In this document: piece after piece, positions 8,308 through 16,458 of the stretch
Numbering within the stretch: position 1 is the stretch's first letter
How the letters are laid out: the number at the start of each line of letters is the position of its first letter
Assembly (NCBI RefSeq): GCF_009733815.1
Contig: NZ_WNXY01000009.1
Span: forward strand, 124,001 to 188,000
Length of the DNA stretch: 64,000 nucleotides
Source: Pseudactinotalea suaedae
GTDB lineage: Bacteria; Actinomycetota; Actinomycetes; Actinomycetales; Beutenbergiaceae
Direction of reading: 5' to 3'
Notes under the pieces: model-generated
Told to the model about the DNA's origin: nothing
The model's database searches: none
The model's input: the letters and a program-made list of their open reading frames with translations, nothing else
Translations under genes and position numbers: made by a program

Positions 8308-9453
8308 ATGAGGGTGAGGGCGAGCGGGCTGGCCACGCTGGTGGTCGCCGTCGTGCTGGTCACCGCCGTGGTGTGCGTGGTCCCGCTGTGGTGGGCGCGG
8401 GTGCGGCCGGTGCCGCCGACACCGGTCGACGCCGACCGCGTGGCGGCCGCCGGGCTGGCGCTCACCACGGTGCGGGTCACCGAGCCGCTCCCGATCGAGG
8501 GGTACCAGCGGGAGTTCTTCGGGCAGCCGTGGGCGGACGTCGACGGGAACGGGTGCGACACCCGCAACGACGTGCTGGCGGCATGGCTGACCGACGTCAC
8601 GCGCGACCCGGCGCGACCGTGCCTGGTGGCGGCCGGGACGCTCCGCGACCCGTACACGGGGCACCTCGTGGACTTCCGGCGCGGCCCGGACACCAGCGCC
8701 GAGGTGCAGATCGACCACGTGGTGGCGCTCGCCGACGCCTGGCGCAAGGGCGGCGCCGCCTGGCCACCCCACCTCGCGCTGGCGTTCGCGAACGATCCCG
8801 CGAACCTCGTACCCACCGAGGGCGTGGTCAACCAGGACAAGAGCGCTGCCGATGCCGCCACCTGGATGCCGCCCAACACCGGCTACCACTGCGCGTACGC
8901 GGTGCAGCAGATCCTGGTCAAGACGACCTACGGGCTGGGCGTCACGAGCGAGGAGCACGCGGCGCTCGCGGCGGCGCTCGGGCGGTGCCCACCCGAACCC
9001 GGAGCAGCGCCGCTGTCAGACCCGCGGGCTAGCCTCGCCCTCGACACCCAGCCGCACCGGCTGAGCACGACGACGGAGAGGAGTGGCCGTGTTCGCACTC
9101 GAGCAGAGCGATGGCACCGTGGTGATCTCGGCCACCGACCTCACGGTCGCGCTCACCTGCGAGTACGCGTTGCTGCGTCGCGCCGACGAGGTTCTCGAGC
9201 GAGCGCCGCGGCTGGAGACCAGCGACCCGATGCGCGAGCGCGCGGCGGCGCTCGGGGACCTCCACGAGGAGCGCGTGCTCGATCGCTACCGAGCCGCGTT
9301 CGGCGATGGCGTGGTCGAGATCGCGCCGGTCGAGGAGTGGACGCGGGAGGCGCTGCAGCGCCAGCACGATGCCACGATCGCAGCGCTGGCGGCCGGTGCT
9401 CCGGTGGTCGCGCAGGGCGGGTTCTTCGACGGACGCTTCCACGGCCGTGCTGA
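8308..9453 (+). CDS. Secreted HNH endonuclease-like protein (DUF1524) reading through into the next gene
   Basis: An N-terminal membrane segment or signal (LATLVVAVVLVTAVVCVVPLWW) is followed by a DUF1524/HNH domain (about residues 60-230). It shows DVDGNGCDTRNDVLA, the metal/catalytic motif EVQIDHVVALADAWRKG, and PANLVPTEGVVNQDKS, as in actinobacterial secreted nuclease-like proteins. Family members usually end shortly after the block matching TSEEHAALAAALGRCP. Here no stop follows, and the frame stays open for about 150 codons across the start of the RecB/helicase gene. The tail (SGRVRTRAERWHRGD...) looks non-native, so the real stop has probably been lost by mutation or sequence error. The N-terminal assignment is firm; the C-terminus is not. 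Confidence 0.75.
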   Translation: MRVRASGLATLVVAVVLVTAVVCVVPLWWARVRPVPPTPVDADRVAAAGLALTTVRVTEPLPIEGYQREFFGQPWADVDGNGCDTRNDVLAAWLTDVTRDPARPCLVAAGTLRDPYTGHLVDFRRGPDTSAEVQIDHVVALADAWRKGGAAWPPHLALAFANDPANLVPTEGVVNQDKSAADAATWMPPNTGYHCAYAVQQILVKTTYGLGVTSEEHAALAAALGRCPPEPGAAPLSDPRASLALDTQPHRLSTTTERSGRVRTRAERWHRGDLGHRPHGRAHLRVRVAASRRRGSRASAAAGDQRPDARARGGARGPPRGARARSLPSRVRRWRGRDRAGRGVDAGGAAAPARCHDRSAGGRCSGGRAGRVLRRTLPRPC

Positions 9454-12400
9454 CTTCCTGGTCCGCGAGGACGCTGGCCAGGGTGGCGTCGAGGGCGGGC
9501 TCGAGGGGCGGCCGCGCTACGCCGTCGTCGATGCCAAGCTCGCCCGCCGCCCCCGCGGCACCGCGATCCTGCAGCTCGCGGCGTATGCCGACCAGCTGCA
9601 GCGGGCCGGGGTACCGCTCGCCGCGTCGACGCACCTGCACCTGGGCAACGACATCGTCACCGACCACAGCACGCACGACAGCCTGGCCGTGCTCGGCGAG
9701 GTGCGGCGCCGCGTCGACGAGCTCGTCGAGGAGCATGCCGCAGCCGATGAGCCGATCGCGTGGGGCGATGACCGGATCACGGCGTGCGGGTGGTGCGACT
9801 ACTGCCACGACGGGATCGAGCAGGCACGCGACGTCCGGCTCGTGTGGGGGCTCCGGGCCGGCACCCGCGAGGTGCTGCGCGCAGCGGGCCTGACCACGAT
9901 CGACGCGCTCGCCGACTCCCGGGGTCCCGTGCAGGGGCTCAACCCGGCCGCGCTCGAGCGCTACCGCACGCAGGCCCGGCTGCAGGTGCAGCAGGAGCGG
10001 GCCGAGGCTGCGGGGATCACGCCGGCGCTGGCGGCGCAGGTGCACTCGCTCGCGCCGCTGGATGCCCTGCCCGCTCCCGATCCGGGCGACCTGTTCTTCG
10101 ACTTCGAGGGCGACCCGCTCTGGGTGGACGAGAACCGCCACGAGTGGGGGCTGGAGTACCTGTTCGGGATCCTCGAGAGCCCGGTGGACCCGACCGATGA
10201 AGGCCGCTACGTCACCTTCTGGGCGCACGACCGGGCCTCGGAGAAGCAGGCGCTGATCGACTTCCTCGCCTACCTGCGTGAGCGGCGCGCCGCCCACCCG
10301 GGCATGCACGTCTACCACTACGCCTTCTACGAGCCGGCCGCGATGCGGACGCTCGCCGCGCGGCACCGGGTGCCGCGGGAGGAGGTCGAGGAGGCGCTCA
10401 CCGCGTTCGTCGACCTGTACGAGACGGTCAAGCGTGGCGTGCACGTCTCACAGCGGTCGTACTCGATCAAGAAGCTCGAACCCTTCTACATGGGCGAGCA
10501 CCTCCGCGATGCCGATGGCGTCACCGATGGCGGCGCATCGGTCGTGGCGTACGCCGAGGCGGTGCGGCTGCGCGATGCCGGCGACACCGAGGGCTGGCAG
10601 CAGCGGCTGCAAGCGCTCGCCGACTACAACCGCTACGACTGCGAGTCCACGCTGCGGCTGCGGGACTGGTTGCTGGAGCTGCGCGAGGGCGCCCACCGCG
10701 AGGACCTGCAGGCGGCGGTCGCGCACGCGGCTGCGGCGCTCGGCGGCGAGCCCGTCCTCGAGCTGGACCAGCTGGAGGAACCGGCGCTGCTGCCCGAACC
10801 CGAGCGCGGCGTGCGGCTGCGCGAGAACGATGTGCTGGCGCGGCGCGTCCAGGCCCGCACCCAGGACAACGACGACCCCGCGCTGCCGTTGCTCGCCGCC
10901 GCCCTGACCTACCACCGCCAGGAGGACGAGCCGTTCTGGAAGGCCCACCGCGCGCGGTTGGGTGCCGACGCGCCGGACTGGACCGACGAGCGCGACGTCC
11001 TCGACATCCATCGTGCCGAGGCCGGGCCGTGGGAGCAGGGCCAGACCGGGCGGTGGAGGCGCCGGCTGGTGCTCGAGGGCAGGCTCGGCGCCGGCAGCTC
11101 GATCGACGCCGGGTCCGAGGTGTTCTGCGTGTACCGGCCACCGCTGCCGTACGGGATGCGGACGCGCGCAGGGCAGGTCCGCGCGACCAGCTACGCGAGC
11201 CTGGTCTCGCGTGGCCGTTCCGACGCCGGCCTCGACGTCCTCGAGGTGCGCGAACGGTTGGACCAGGACGTGCCGCCGCACTCCTTGCTGCCGATGCTCG
11301 TGGTGCCCGGCGCACCGCCGCGCACGAGCACCCTGGTGGACGCGGTCAGCGCCGTCGCCCGCGGCGTTCTCGGGGACGCCGAGCCGGTCGCCGGTGCTGC
11401 GCTCGACCTGCTGCGCCGCACACCACCGCGGCAGCGCAGCGGCCGGCTGCCCGAGGCCGCGGGTCCGAGCACCGCCGACCGCGCGAGCGCGGTCACCGCC
11501 GCGCTCCTGGACTCCGACGACTCCTACGTGGCCGTGCAAGGGCCGCCCGGCACCGGGAAGACCCTGCTCGGTGCGGATGTGGTGTCGCGCCTCGTCCGCG
11601 ATCACGGCTGGCGGATCGGCATCGTGGCGCAGTCGCACGCCGTCGTCGAGCAGATGCTGATGCGGGTGCTGGCGGCCGGGGTGCCGGCCGATCTGGTGGC
11701 CAAGCGCGGTGGTGCGGGCGGCACCTGGCGCACGCTGAGCGGCGCCCGCCAGCTCGACTTCGTCAACGGCTCCACCGGTGGGTGCGTGCTCGGCGGCACC
11801 ACGTGGGACTTCGCCAACCGCAACCGCGTGCCCGCCGGAGCCCTCGACCTGCTCGTGGTCGAGGAAGCGGGGCAGTACGCGCTCGCGAACACGATCGCCG
11901 CGGCGACCGCGGCACGCCGGTTGCTGCTGCTCGGCGACCCGCAGCAGCTGCCCCAGGTCAGCCAGGGCCGGCACGCCGCGCCGGTCGACGCGTCGGCGCT
12001 GGGCTCGCTGATGGCGGGAGCCGATGTGCTGCCCGCCGAGCTCGGTTACTTCCTCGACCGCACCTGGCGTATGCACCCGGACCTGTGCCTCGCCGTGTCC
12101 GACCTCTCCTACGAGGGGCGGCTCCGCAGCGCCGAGCCGGCAGCGGCACGTCACCTCGAGGGAGTCGAACCAGGCGTCCACGAGATCCTCGTCGAGCACC
12201 GCGGCAACCATGCGCGCTCGGTCGAGGAAGCAGCCGAGGTGGTCGCTCAGATCGAGGCGCTGCTGGGTCGTACCTGGACCGATGAGCAGGGCCGGCGACC
12301 CCTCGCGGCGAGCGACGTGATCGTCGTCGCCGCCTACAACGCTCAGGTGCACACCATCCGTGAGCGCCTCGACCTGGCCGGGCTCACCGGGGTGCAGGTG

Positions 12401-12706
12401 GGCACGGTCGACCGGTTCCAGGGCCAGGAGGCCGTGGTGGCGGTGCTGTCGTTGGCGGCCTCGACCGCCAAGGACGCCGCCCGCGGGCTGGGCTTCCTGC
12501 TCGACCGCAACCGCATCAACGTGGCGCTCTCGCGCGGTCGCTGGGCCGCGTTGATCGTCCGCTCCCCCGCGCTGACGCGCACGATGCCGACCTCGGCCCG
12601 CGAGCTCGCCGATCTGGCGGCGTTCATCGAGGTCGGCCGGCGCGGGCAGCGAGCGCACGTGCGCGCATCGAGCGCTCGCGCGTCGGCGTCCTCGATACCT
12701 GCGTGA
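9089..12706 (+). CDS. TM0106-family RecB-like nuclease fused to a superfamily 1 helicase
   Basis: A 1205-residue nucleic acid processing protein. Residues 1-300 form a RecB-like PD-(D/E)XK nuclease with VVDAKLARRPRGTAILQLAA and a cysteine cluster (CEYALLR early, CGWCDYC near 235) that may hold an iron-sulfur cluster. Around 335-550 is a DEDD exonuclease-like domain (DLFFDFEGDPLW; YNRYDCESTLRLRDWLL). The C-terminal helicase has Walker A GPPGTGKT near 820, LLVVEEAGQ as motif II, LLLGDPQQLPQV, FQGQEAVVAVLS and NVALSRGRW. The architecture is common in actinobacteria; its repair or processing role is uncharacterised. GTG 9089 is preferred over GTG 9083 because of GGAGAGGAG about five bases before it. 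Confidence 0.9.
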   Translation: MFALEQSDGTVVISATDLTVALTCEYALLRRADEVLERAPRLETSDPMRERAAALGDLHEERVLDRYRAAFGDGVVEIAPVEEWTREALQRQHDATIAALAAGAPVVAQGGFFDGRFHGRADFLVREDAGQGGVEGGLEGRPRYAVVDAKLARRPRGTAILQLAAYADQLQRAGVPLAASTHLHLGNDIVTDHSTHDSLAVLGEVRRRVDELVEEHAAADEPIAWGDDRITACGWCDYCHDGIEQARDVRLVWGLRAGTREVLRAAGLTTIDALADSRGPVQGLNPAALERYRTQARLQVQQERAEAAGITPALAAQVHSLAPLDALPAPDPGDLFFDFEGDPLWVDENRHEWGLEYLFGILESPVDPTDEGRYVTFWAHDRASEKQALIDFLAYLRERRAAHPGMHVYHYAFYEPAAMRTLAARHRVPREEVEEALTAFVDLYETVKRGVHVSQRSYSIKKLEPFYMGEHLRDADGVTDGGASVVAYAEAVRLRDAGDTEGWQQRLQALADYNRYDCESTLRLRDWLLELREGAHREDLQAAVAHAAAALGGEPVLELDQLEEPALLPEPERGVRLRENDVLARRVQARTQDNDDPALPLLAAALTYHRQEDEPFWKAHRARLGADAPDWTDERDVLDIHRAEAGPWEQGQTGRWRRRLVLEGRLGAGSSIDAGSEVFCVYRPPLPYGMRTRAGQVRATSYASLVSRGRSDAGLDVLEVRERLDQDVPPHSLLPMLVVPGAPPRTSTLVDAVSAVARGVLGDAEPVAGAALDLLRRTPPRQRSGRLPEAAGPSTADRASAVTAALLDSDDSYVAVQGPPGTGKTLLGADVVSRLVRDHGWRIGIVAQSHAVVEQMLMRVLAAGVPADLVAKRGGAGGTWRTLSGARQLDFVNGSTGGCVLGGTTWDFANRNRVPAGALDLLVVEEAGQYALANTIAAATAARRLLLLGDPQQLPQVSQGRHAAPVDASALGSLMAGADVLPAELGYFLDRTWRMHPDLCLAVSDLSYEGRLRSAEPAAARHLEGVEPGVHEILVEHRGNHARSVEEAAEVVAQIEALLGRTWTDEQGRRPLAASDVIVVAAYNAQVHTIRERLDLAGLTGVQVGTVDRFQGQEAVVAVLSLAASTAKDAARGLGFLLDRNRINVALSRGRWAALIVRSPALTRTMPTSARELADLAAFIEVGRRGQRAHVRASSARASASSIPA

Positions 12707-12751
12707 ACGGCACGCACCCCGTACCGTGGTCTGACGAACCGAGGAGCGCCC

Positions 12752-13249
12752 ATGAGCAACGATCGCACCGTCGATGACAACCTGGTCGAGATCTACCTGA
12801 GCGACCACGCGGCCGCCGCAGCCGCGATGACGCGCAGGATCCGACGGATGGCTGCCGCGTACGACCGCGAGCTCGCCGCGGCGATGGCCGAGCTCGCCGA
12901 CGCCCTGGAGCGAGAGCGGAACTGGATCCTGTCGGTGATGGAAGGGCGACAGCTCACGCTCAGCCGCTGGAAGACCGCCGCCACCGTCGTGGGCGAGCGG
13001 ATCGGCCGGCTGAAGAGGAACGGACGCAGCTTCCAGCAGTCGCCGTTGTCACCGCTGCTCGAGCTCGAGCTGCTCGGCTCGGGTCTGCGGGGCAAGCGGT
13101 CGGGGTGGCGCACGCTGCTGGAGTGGTCGACCGAGCTGCAGATCGACACCGACGAGCTGAACGCGCTGCTGGCGGACGTCGAGCGTCAGATCGAGCAGGT
13201 CGAGGAGCTGCTCGTCATGCAGCGGCGCAAGGCTCTGCGGTCCACCTGA
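12752..13249 (+). CDS. Hypothetical all-helical protein
   Basis: A 165-residue soluble protein that I cannot assign to a named family. Nearly the whole chain is predicted helical, with long amphipathic stretches (AAAMTRRIRRMAAAYDRELA, AELADALERERNWILSVMEG, then IDTDELNALLADVERQIEQV at the end), suggesting a coiled-coil or bundle. The middle is basic (GERIGRLKRNGRSF). There is no signal peptide or membrane segment. GAGGAG precedes the ATG by seven bases, and codon use matches its neighbours, so it is probably real. It follows the RecB-helicase gene by 45 bases on the same strand and could be co-transcribed with it. Confidence 0.7.
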   Translation: MSNDRTVDDNLVEIYLSDHAAAAAAMTRRIRRMAAAYDRELAAAMAELADALERERNWILSVMEGRQLTLSRWKTAATVVGERIGRLKRNGRSFQQSPLSPLLELELLGSGLRGKRSGWRTLLEWSTELQIDTDELNALLADVERQIEQVEELLVMQRRKALRST

Positions 13250-13281
13250 CGGGATCCGCTGCGAGCGGCTGCAGCTCGACC

Positions 13282-14610
13282 TCAGCGGTCAGCGCGCTGA
13301 GGCGCCGGCGCGTTTCCCCGGGCCCGAGACATCACCAGGTAGATCACGACACCGACCGCGAGCAGCCCGCCCGCGAGCAACCAGACCGGGAGCGACTGCT
13401 GCGTCAGGAGCACGAGGCAGCTGAGCACGCCCAGCGCCGGAATCACGACCGGGACCCGGAAGTGCTCGTGCTCGACCTCGTCCTTGCGCAGGACCAGGGC
13501 CGCGACGTTGGTCGACAGGAACACGAACAGCAGGAACAGGACCACGGTCTCGGCGAGCATCTGCAGGCTCCCGAGCACGGCCAGCACGGCCGACAGACCG
13601 GTCGTCACCACGATGGCCACCCACGGTGTGCGGCGACCCGGCAGCAGTCGTGACAGCACCGGGGGGAGCAGGCCCTCCGTGGACATCCCGTAGGCCAGCC
13701 GCGAGCTCATGATCGACGTCAGCAGGGCGCCGTTCGCGATCGCGATCAGCGCCACCACGGCGAAGGCCCACCCGGGCAACGCCACCCCGGACGCCTGCAG
13801 CACGTCGAGCAGCGCTCCCGAGGACTCGGCGAGCTCGTCCGCGGGGAGCATCGCCGAGGACGCCACGGCCACCAGCAGGTAGATCGCACCCGCGGCCGCG
13901 AGCGCCCCGAACAGGGCTCGGGGATAGACCTTGGAGACGTCGCGGACCTCCTCGGCCACGTTGGCCGACGTCTCGAACCCGACGAAGCTGTAGAAGGCGA
14001 GCAGCGCCGCCCCGAGCAGCGCGGCGAACGGCGAGGCCGGTACCTCCACAGCCCGGCCGAGGTCGCCCGCACCTCCGGCGAGCGCCACCGCGACGGCCAC
14101 GACGATCAGGACCAGCCCGCTGACCTCGATCGCCGTCATCACCAGGTTCGAGCGGACCGACTCCTTGATGCCGCGCAGGTTGATCGCCGCGACGAGGCAG
14201 AGGAAGGCCGGCGCCACGACGGGGACCGGCAGCGCCACGAGCGTCGTCAGGTAGTCACCGGCGAAGGCGACCGCGAGCCCGGCCACGGACACGATCCCGG
14301 CGCACAGCATGGAGTAGCCGACGAGGAAGGCCACCAGCGGCTTGCGGAAGGCCCGCTGCGCGAACACCGCGGCACCGCCCGCCTTGGGGTACTTCGTGAC
14401 CAGCTCGGCGTAGGAGCCCGCGGTCAGCAGCGCCATCAGCAGGGCGATGAGGACCGGCACCCAGGTCATCCCCCCGGCCTCGGCGGCCAGCTCGCCCATC
14501 AGGGCGTAGACGCCGGCGCCGAGCACGTCACCGAGAATGAAGACGAACAGCAGCCCGCCTCCGATGCCACGGCGCAGCGTGACGCTCGCCGTTCCAGCTC
14601 CTTCGGTCAT
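13282..14610 (-). CDS. APC-family amino acid permease
   Basis: A 442-residue cytoplasmic membrane transporter of the amino acid-polyamine-organocation superfamily, with about 12 membrane segments. The conserved first helix GGGLLFVFILGDVLGAGVYA carries the unwound GxGxY-type substrate-binding stretch. SYAELVTKYPKAGGAAVFAQ is the typical TM2-TM3 motif, and FVGFETSANVAEEVRDVSKV is the TM6 to TM7 signature. The short C-terminal tail ends APAPQRADR. The substrate cannot be read from sequence; cationic amino acids or polyamines are common in this subgroup. It stands alone on the minus strand, converging with the helical-protein gene and 84 bases downstream of the FAD oxidase gene. Confidence 0.9.
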   Translation of the reverse strand: MTEGAGTASVTLRRGIGGGLLFVFILGDVLGAGVYALMGELAAEAGGMTWVPVLIALLMALLTAGSYAELVTKYPKAGGAAVFAQRAFRKPLVAFLVGYSMLCAGIVSVAGLAVAFAGDYLTTLVALPVPVVAPAFLCLVAAINLRGIKESVRSNLVMTAIEVSGLVLIVVAVAVALAGGAGDLGRAVEVPASPFAALLGAALLAFYSFVGFETSANVAEEVRDVSKVYPRALFGALAAAGAIYLLVAVASSAMLPADELAESSGALLDVLQASGVALPGWAFAVVALIAIANGALLTSIMSSRLAYGMSTEGLLPPVLSRLLPGRRTPWVAIVVTTGLSAVLAVLGSLQMLAETVVLFLLFVFLSTNVAALVLRKDEVEHEHFRVPVVIPALGVLSCLVLLTQQSLPVWLLAGGLLAVGVVIYLVMSRARGNAPAPQRADR

Positions 14611-14694
14611 CCCGGGCTCCTGTCGGCGGGTGCGGTGTCGTGCGATCGCGCCACCATTCTGGCGTGCACTCCGGCGCAGGAGCCGGACCTCACC

Positions 14695-16011
14695 TCACAG
14701 TCGTGTCGGCCGGATGACCGAGGCGCCGAGTCGCTCGCGCAACGCGTGCAGGGCGGCGAGGTCCTCCCCGGTGAGCACCCGGTCCAGCCGCTCCGTGCTC
14801 CCGAGGAACGTGGGCAGCCCGCCCGGCGCCACCCAGGGCGCGACGACCTCACCCAGCTGGGCCAGCGCGGCACGCGTGGCATCCGCTGCTCCTGGCGGCA
14901 TCGGGGCGATCGCGCTCATCAGCCACGTCGCGCCCCGGGTGCCGGCGATCGCCGGGCGTCCCGGCCGGTCGAGCGCTCCCCCGAGCCGGCGCACGCCGAG
15001 CAGGACCACCGCCGCTCCGGCATCGGTGCGATGCCACCCGAGCATCGCGTCGATCGCCTCGTCGGGAAGTCCCGTGAGCAGGACCGACAGCCCGGCGCTC
15101 GCGCCCGCGTCGCGCGGATCGTTGGTGAGGGCGGCGACGCCCTCAGGGCCGATCGGCCCGACCTGGTCCGACAGCGGGCTCGCCGCGGCACGCACGGCGT
15201 CGATCGCGGCCACCTGACCGTCGAGGGCCAGCGCCTGCACCCCGACCCAGCTCTTGCCGCGCACCTGCTCGGGCAGGAAGGGCGCATCGGGCATCCGCAT
15301 CGATGCCGCGAAGATCGACACCGCGTCATCGACCTCGGCATCGCGCATCGCGCGCCAGGCCGCCGGGCCGTCGGCCGGTGCGAACGTCAGCGAGCCGGCC
15401 ATGGCGCCCGGGGCGTGGACCAGGTCGAGCTCGATCGCCGTCACGACGCCGAGCACCCCGCCGGCGCCGCGGAGCACCCGCATCAGCTCGGGGTCGGAGG
15501 AGTCGTCGACCCAGCCGTGCTCGCCATCGGGACGGAGCAGCTCGACCCGCCGCACGGTCTGCGCCGATGTGCCGACCATGCGGCTGAGCCACGAGTGACC
15601 GCCGTTCAGCGTCAGGCCCACCAGGGAGACGTCCGGGCTGGTGCCGGTCGCGGCGAACAGCGCGGTCCCGGCGAGCGCGGTGGCGAGCGCCTCCGCTCGC
15701 ACGCCGGCGCCCACGACGGCGCGCCGACCCTGCTCGTCCACGGTGAGCTGGTCGAAGGAGTCCATCCGGACGAGCACCGAACCGGCGAGATCCTCGCTGG
15801 CCCCGTGACCGCCGGCCTGCACCGCGAGCGTCAGCCCTGCCTCGCGCACCGCCTCCAGCACGGCCCGCAGGTCCTCGACGTCCGTGGGGATCGCCACCGC
15901 TTCCGGGCTCTGCTGAACCGCGAGCTGGTGCGGCTGCGCCGCCTTCTCGTAGTCCGGGTGGTCCTTCGTCCAGACCTGACCGCTGACACGCGAGAGATCG
16001 AGATGTCCCAT
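14695..16011 (-). CDS. FAD-binding oxidoreductase (berberine-bridge/6-hydroxynicotine oxidase type)
   Basis: A 438-residue flavoprotein of the VAO/PCMH superfamily. The FAD-binding domain carries LAVQAGGHGASEDLAGSV, where the histidine of GGH is the usual covalent FAD attachment. It also has AVVGAGVRAEALATAL and GLTLNGGHSWLSRMVG. The second attachment position, cysteine in bicovalent enzymes, reads SRMVGTSAQTV, so single covalent linkage is expected. The C-terminal substrate domain lacks the usual short BBE end motif. Oxidases of this type act on alcohols, sugars or amines and make hydrogen peroxide; the substrate is unknown. ATG 16011 is chosen since upstream residues are not conserved-looking. 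Confidence 0.87.
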   Translation of the reverse strand: MGHLDLSRVSGQVWTKDHPDYEKAAQPHQLAVQQSPEAVAIPTDVEDLRAVLEAVREAGLTLAVQAGGHGASEDLAGSVLVRMDSFDQLTVDEQGRRAVVGAGVRAEALATALAGTALFAATGTSPDVSLVGLTLNGGHSWLSRMVGTSAQTVRRVELLRPDGEHGWVDDSSDPELMRVLRGAGGVLGVVTAIELDLVHAPGAMAGSLTFAPADGPAAWRAMRDAEVDDAVSIFAASMRMPDAPFLPEQVRGKSWVGVQALALDGQVAAIDAVRAAASPLSDQVGPIGPEGVAALTNDPRDAGASAGLSVLLTGLPDEAIDAMLGWHRTDAGAAVVLLGVRRLGGALDRPGRPAIAGTRGATWLMSAIAPMPPGAADATRAALAQLGEVVAPWVAPGGLPTFLGSTERLDRVLTGEDLAALHALRERLGASVIRPTRL

Positions 16012-16080
16012 GCGGCTCACGTTAGAGCGGCACACCGACATCCGACCCGGTTTTTCCTCCGGGCTGGGAGGTCTCTCCGA

Positions 16081-16413
16081 TCAGCGCTGGGGGGTGTCCC
16101 AGGCGCTGGTCGGGCCGTTGGAGGTGTCGTCCGTGGCGTCCGTGGTGGCGCGGTGCGAGCTCGAGGACGACCCGGAGCCGCCCGTGAACCGCTCCTTGAC
16201 CATGTTCGCGACCTGGTCGGTGACCTTGCTGCCCTGCTCACGCACGACGTCGGAGATCGCGGTCTCGGCCTGGGCGACCTTGTCCTTGACAGCGGGGTGC
16301 TCAAGAGCGGACTTCGCGCTGGCCTTGATCTTCTCGAACTGCTCCCGGCCTGCACGGGTGCCGAGCAGATAGCCGACCCCTGCCCCGAGGATGAATGCCG
16401 CCTTGCCCTTCAT
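16081..16413 (-). CDS. YtxH-like small membrane-anchored protein
   Basis: A 110-residue protein. The N-terminus KGKAAFILGAGVGYLLGTRA is a short glycine-rich membrane segment followed by GREQFEKIKASAKSALEHP, the pattern of YtxH-domain and gas-vesicle/general-stress-like proteins. The middle is an amphipathic helix (VAQAETAISDVVREQGSKV) and the tail is serine- and threonine-rich, low complexity. Such proteins are abundant stress-associated envelope proteins with no known reaction. GGGAGG lies six bases before the ATG at 16413, which decides the start over the longer reading. It is a single gene between the FAD oxidase and metE. Confidence 0.82.
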   Translation of the reverse strand: MKGKAAFILGAGVGYLLGTRAGREQFEKIKASAKSALEHPAVKDKVAQAETAISDVVREQGSKVTDQVANMVKERFTGGSGSSSSSHRATTDATDDTSNGPTSAWDTPQR

Positions 16414-16458
16414 GCTGACCTCCCGATGTCGTGGCTCCGACGCCCAGTCTCGCACGGC

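Noticed and set aside
9089-12706. Phage-defence nuclease-helicase system.
   Set aside because: The TM0106-type fusion is a widespread single gene in actinobacteria. No methyltransferase, toxin or mobile element neighbours support a defence island.
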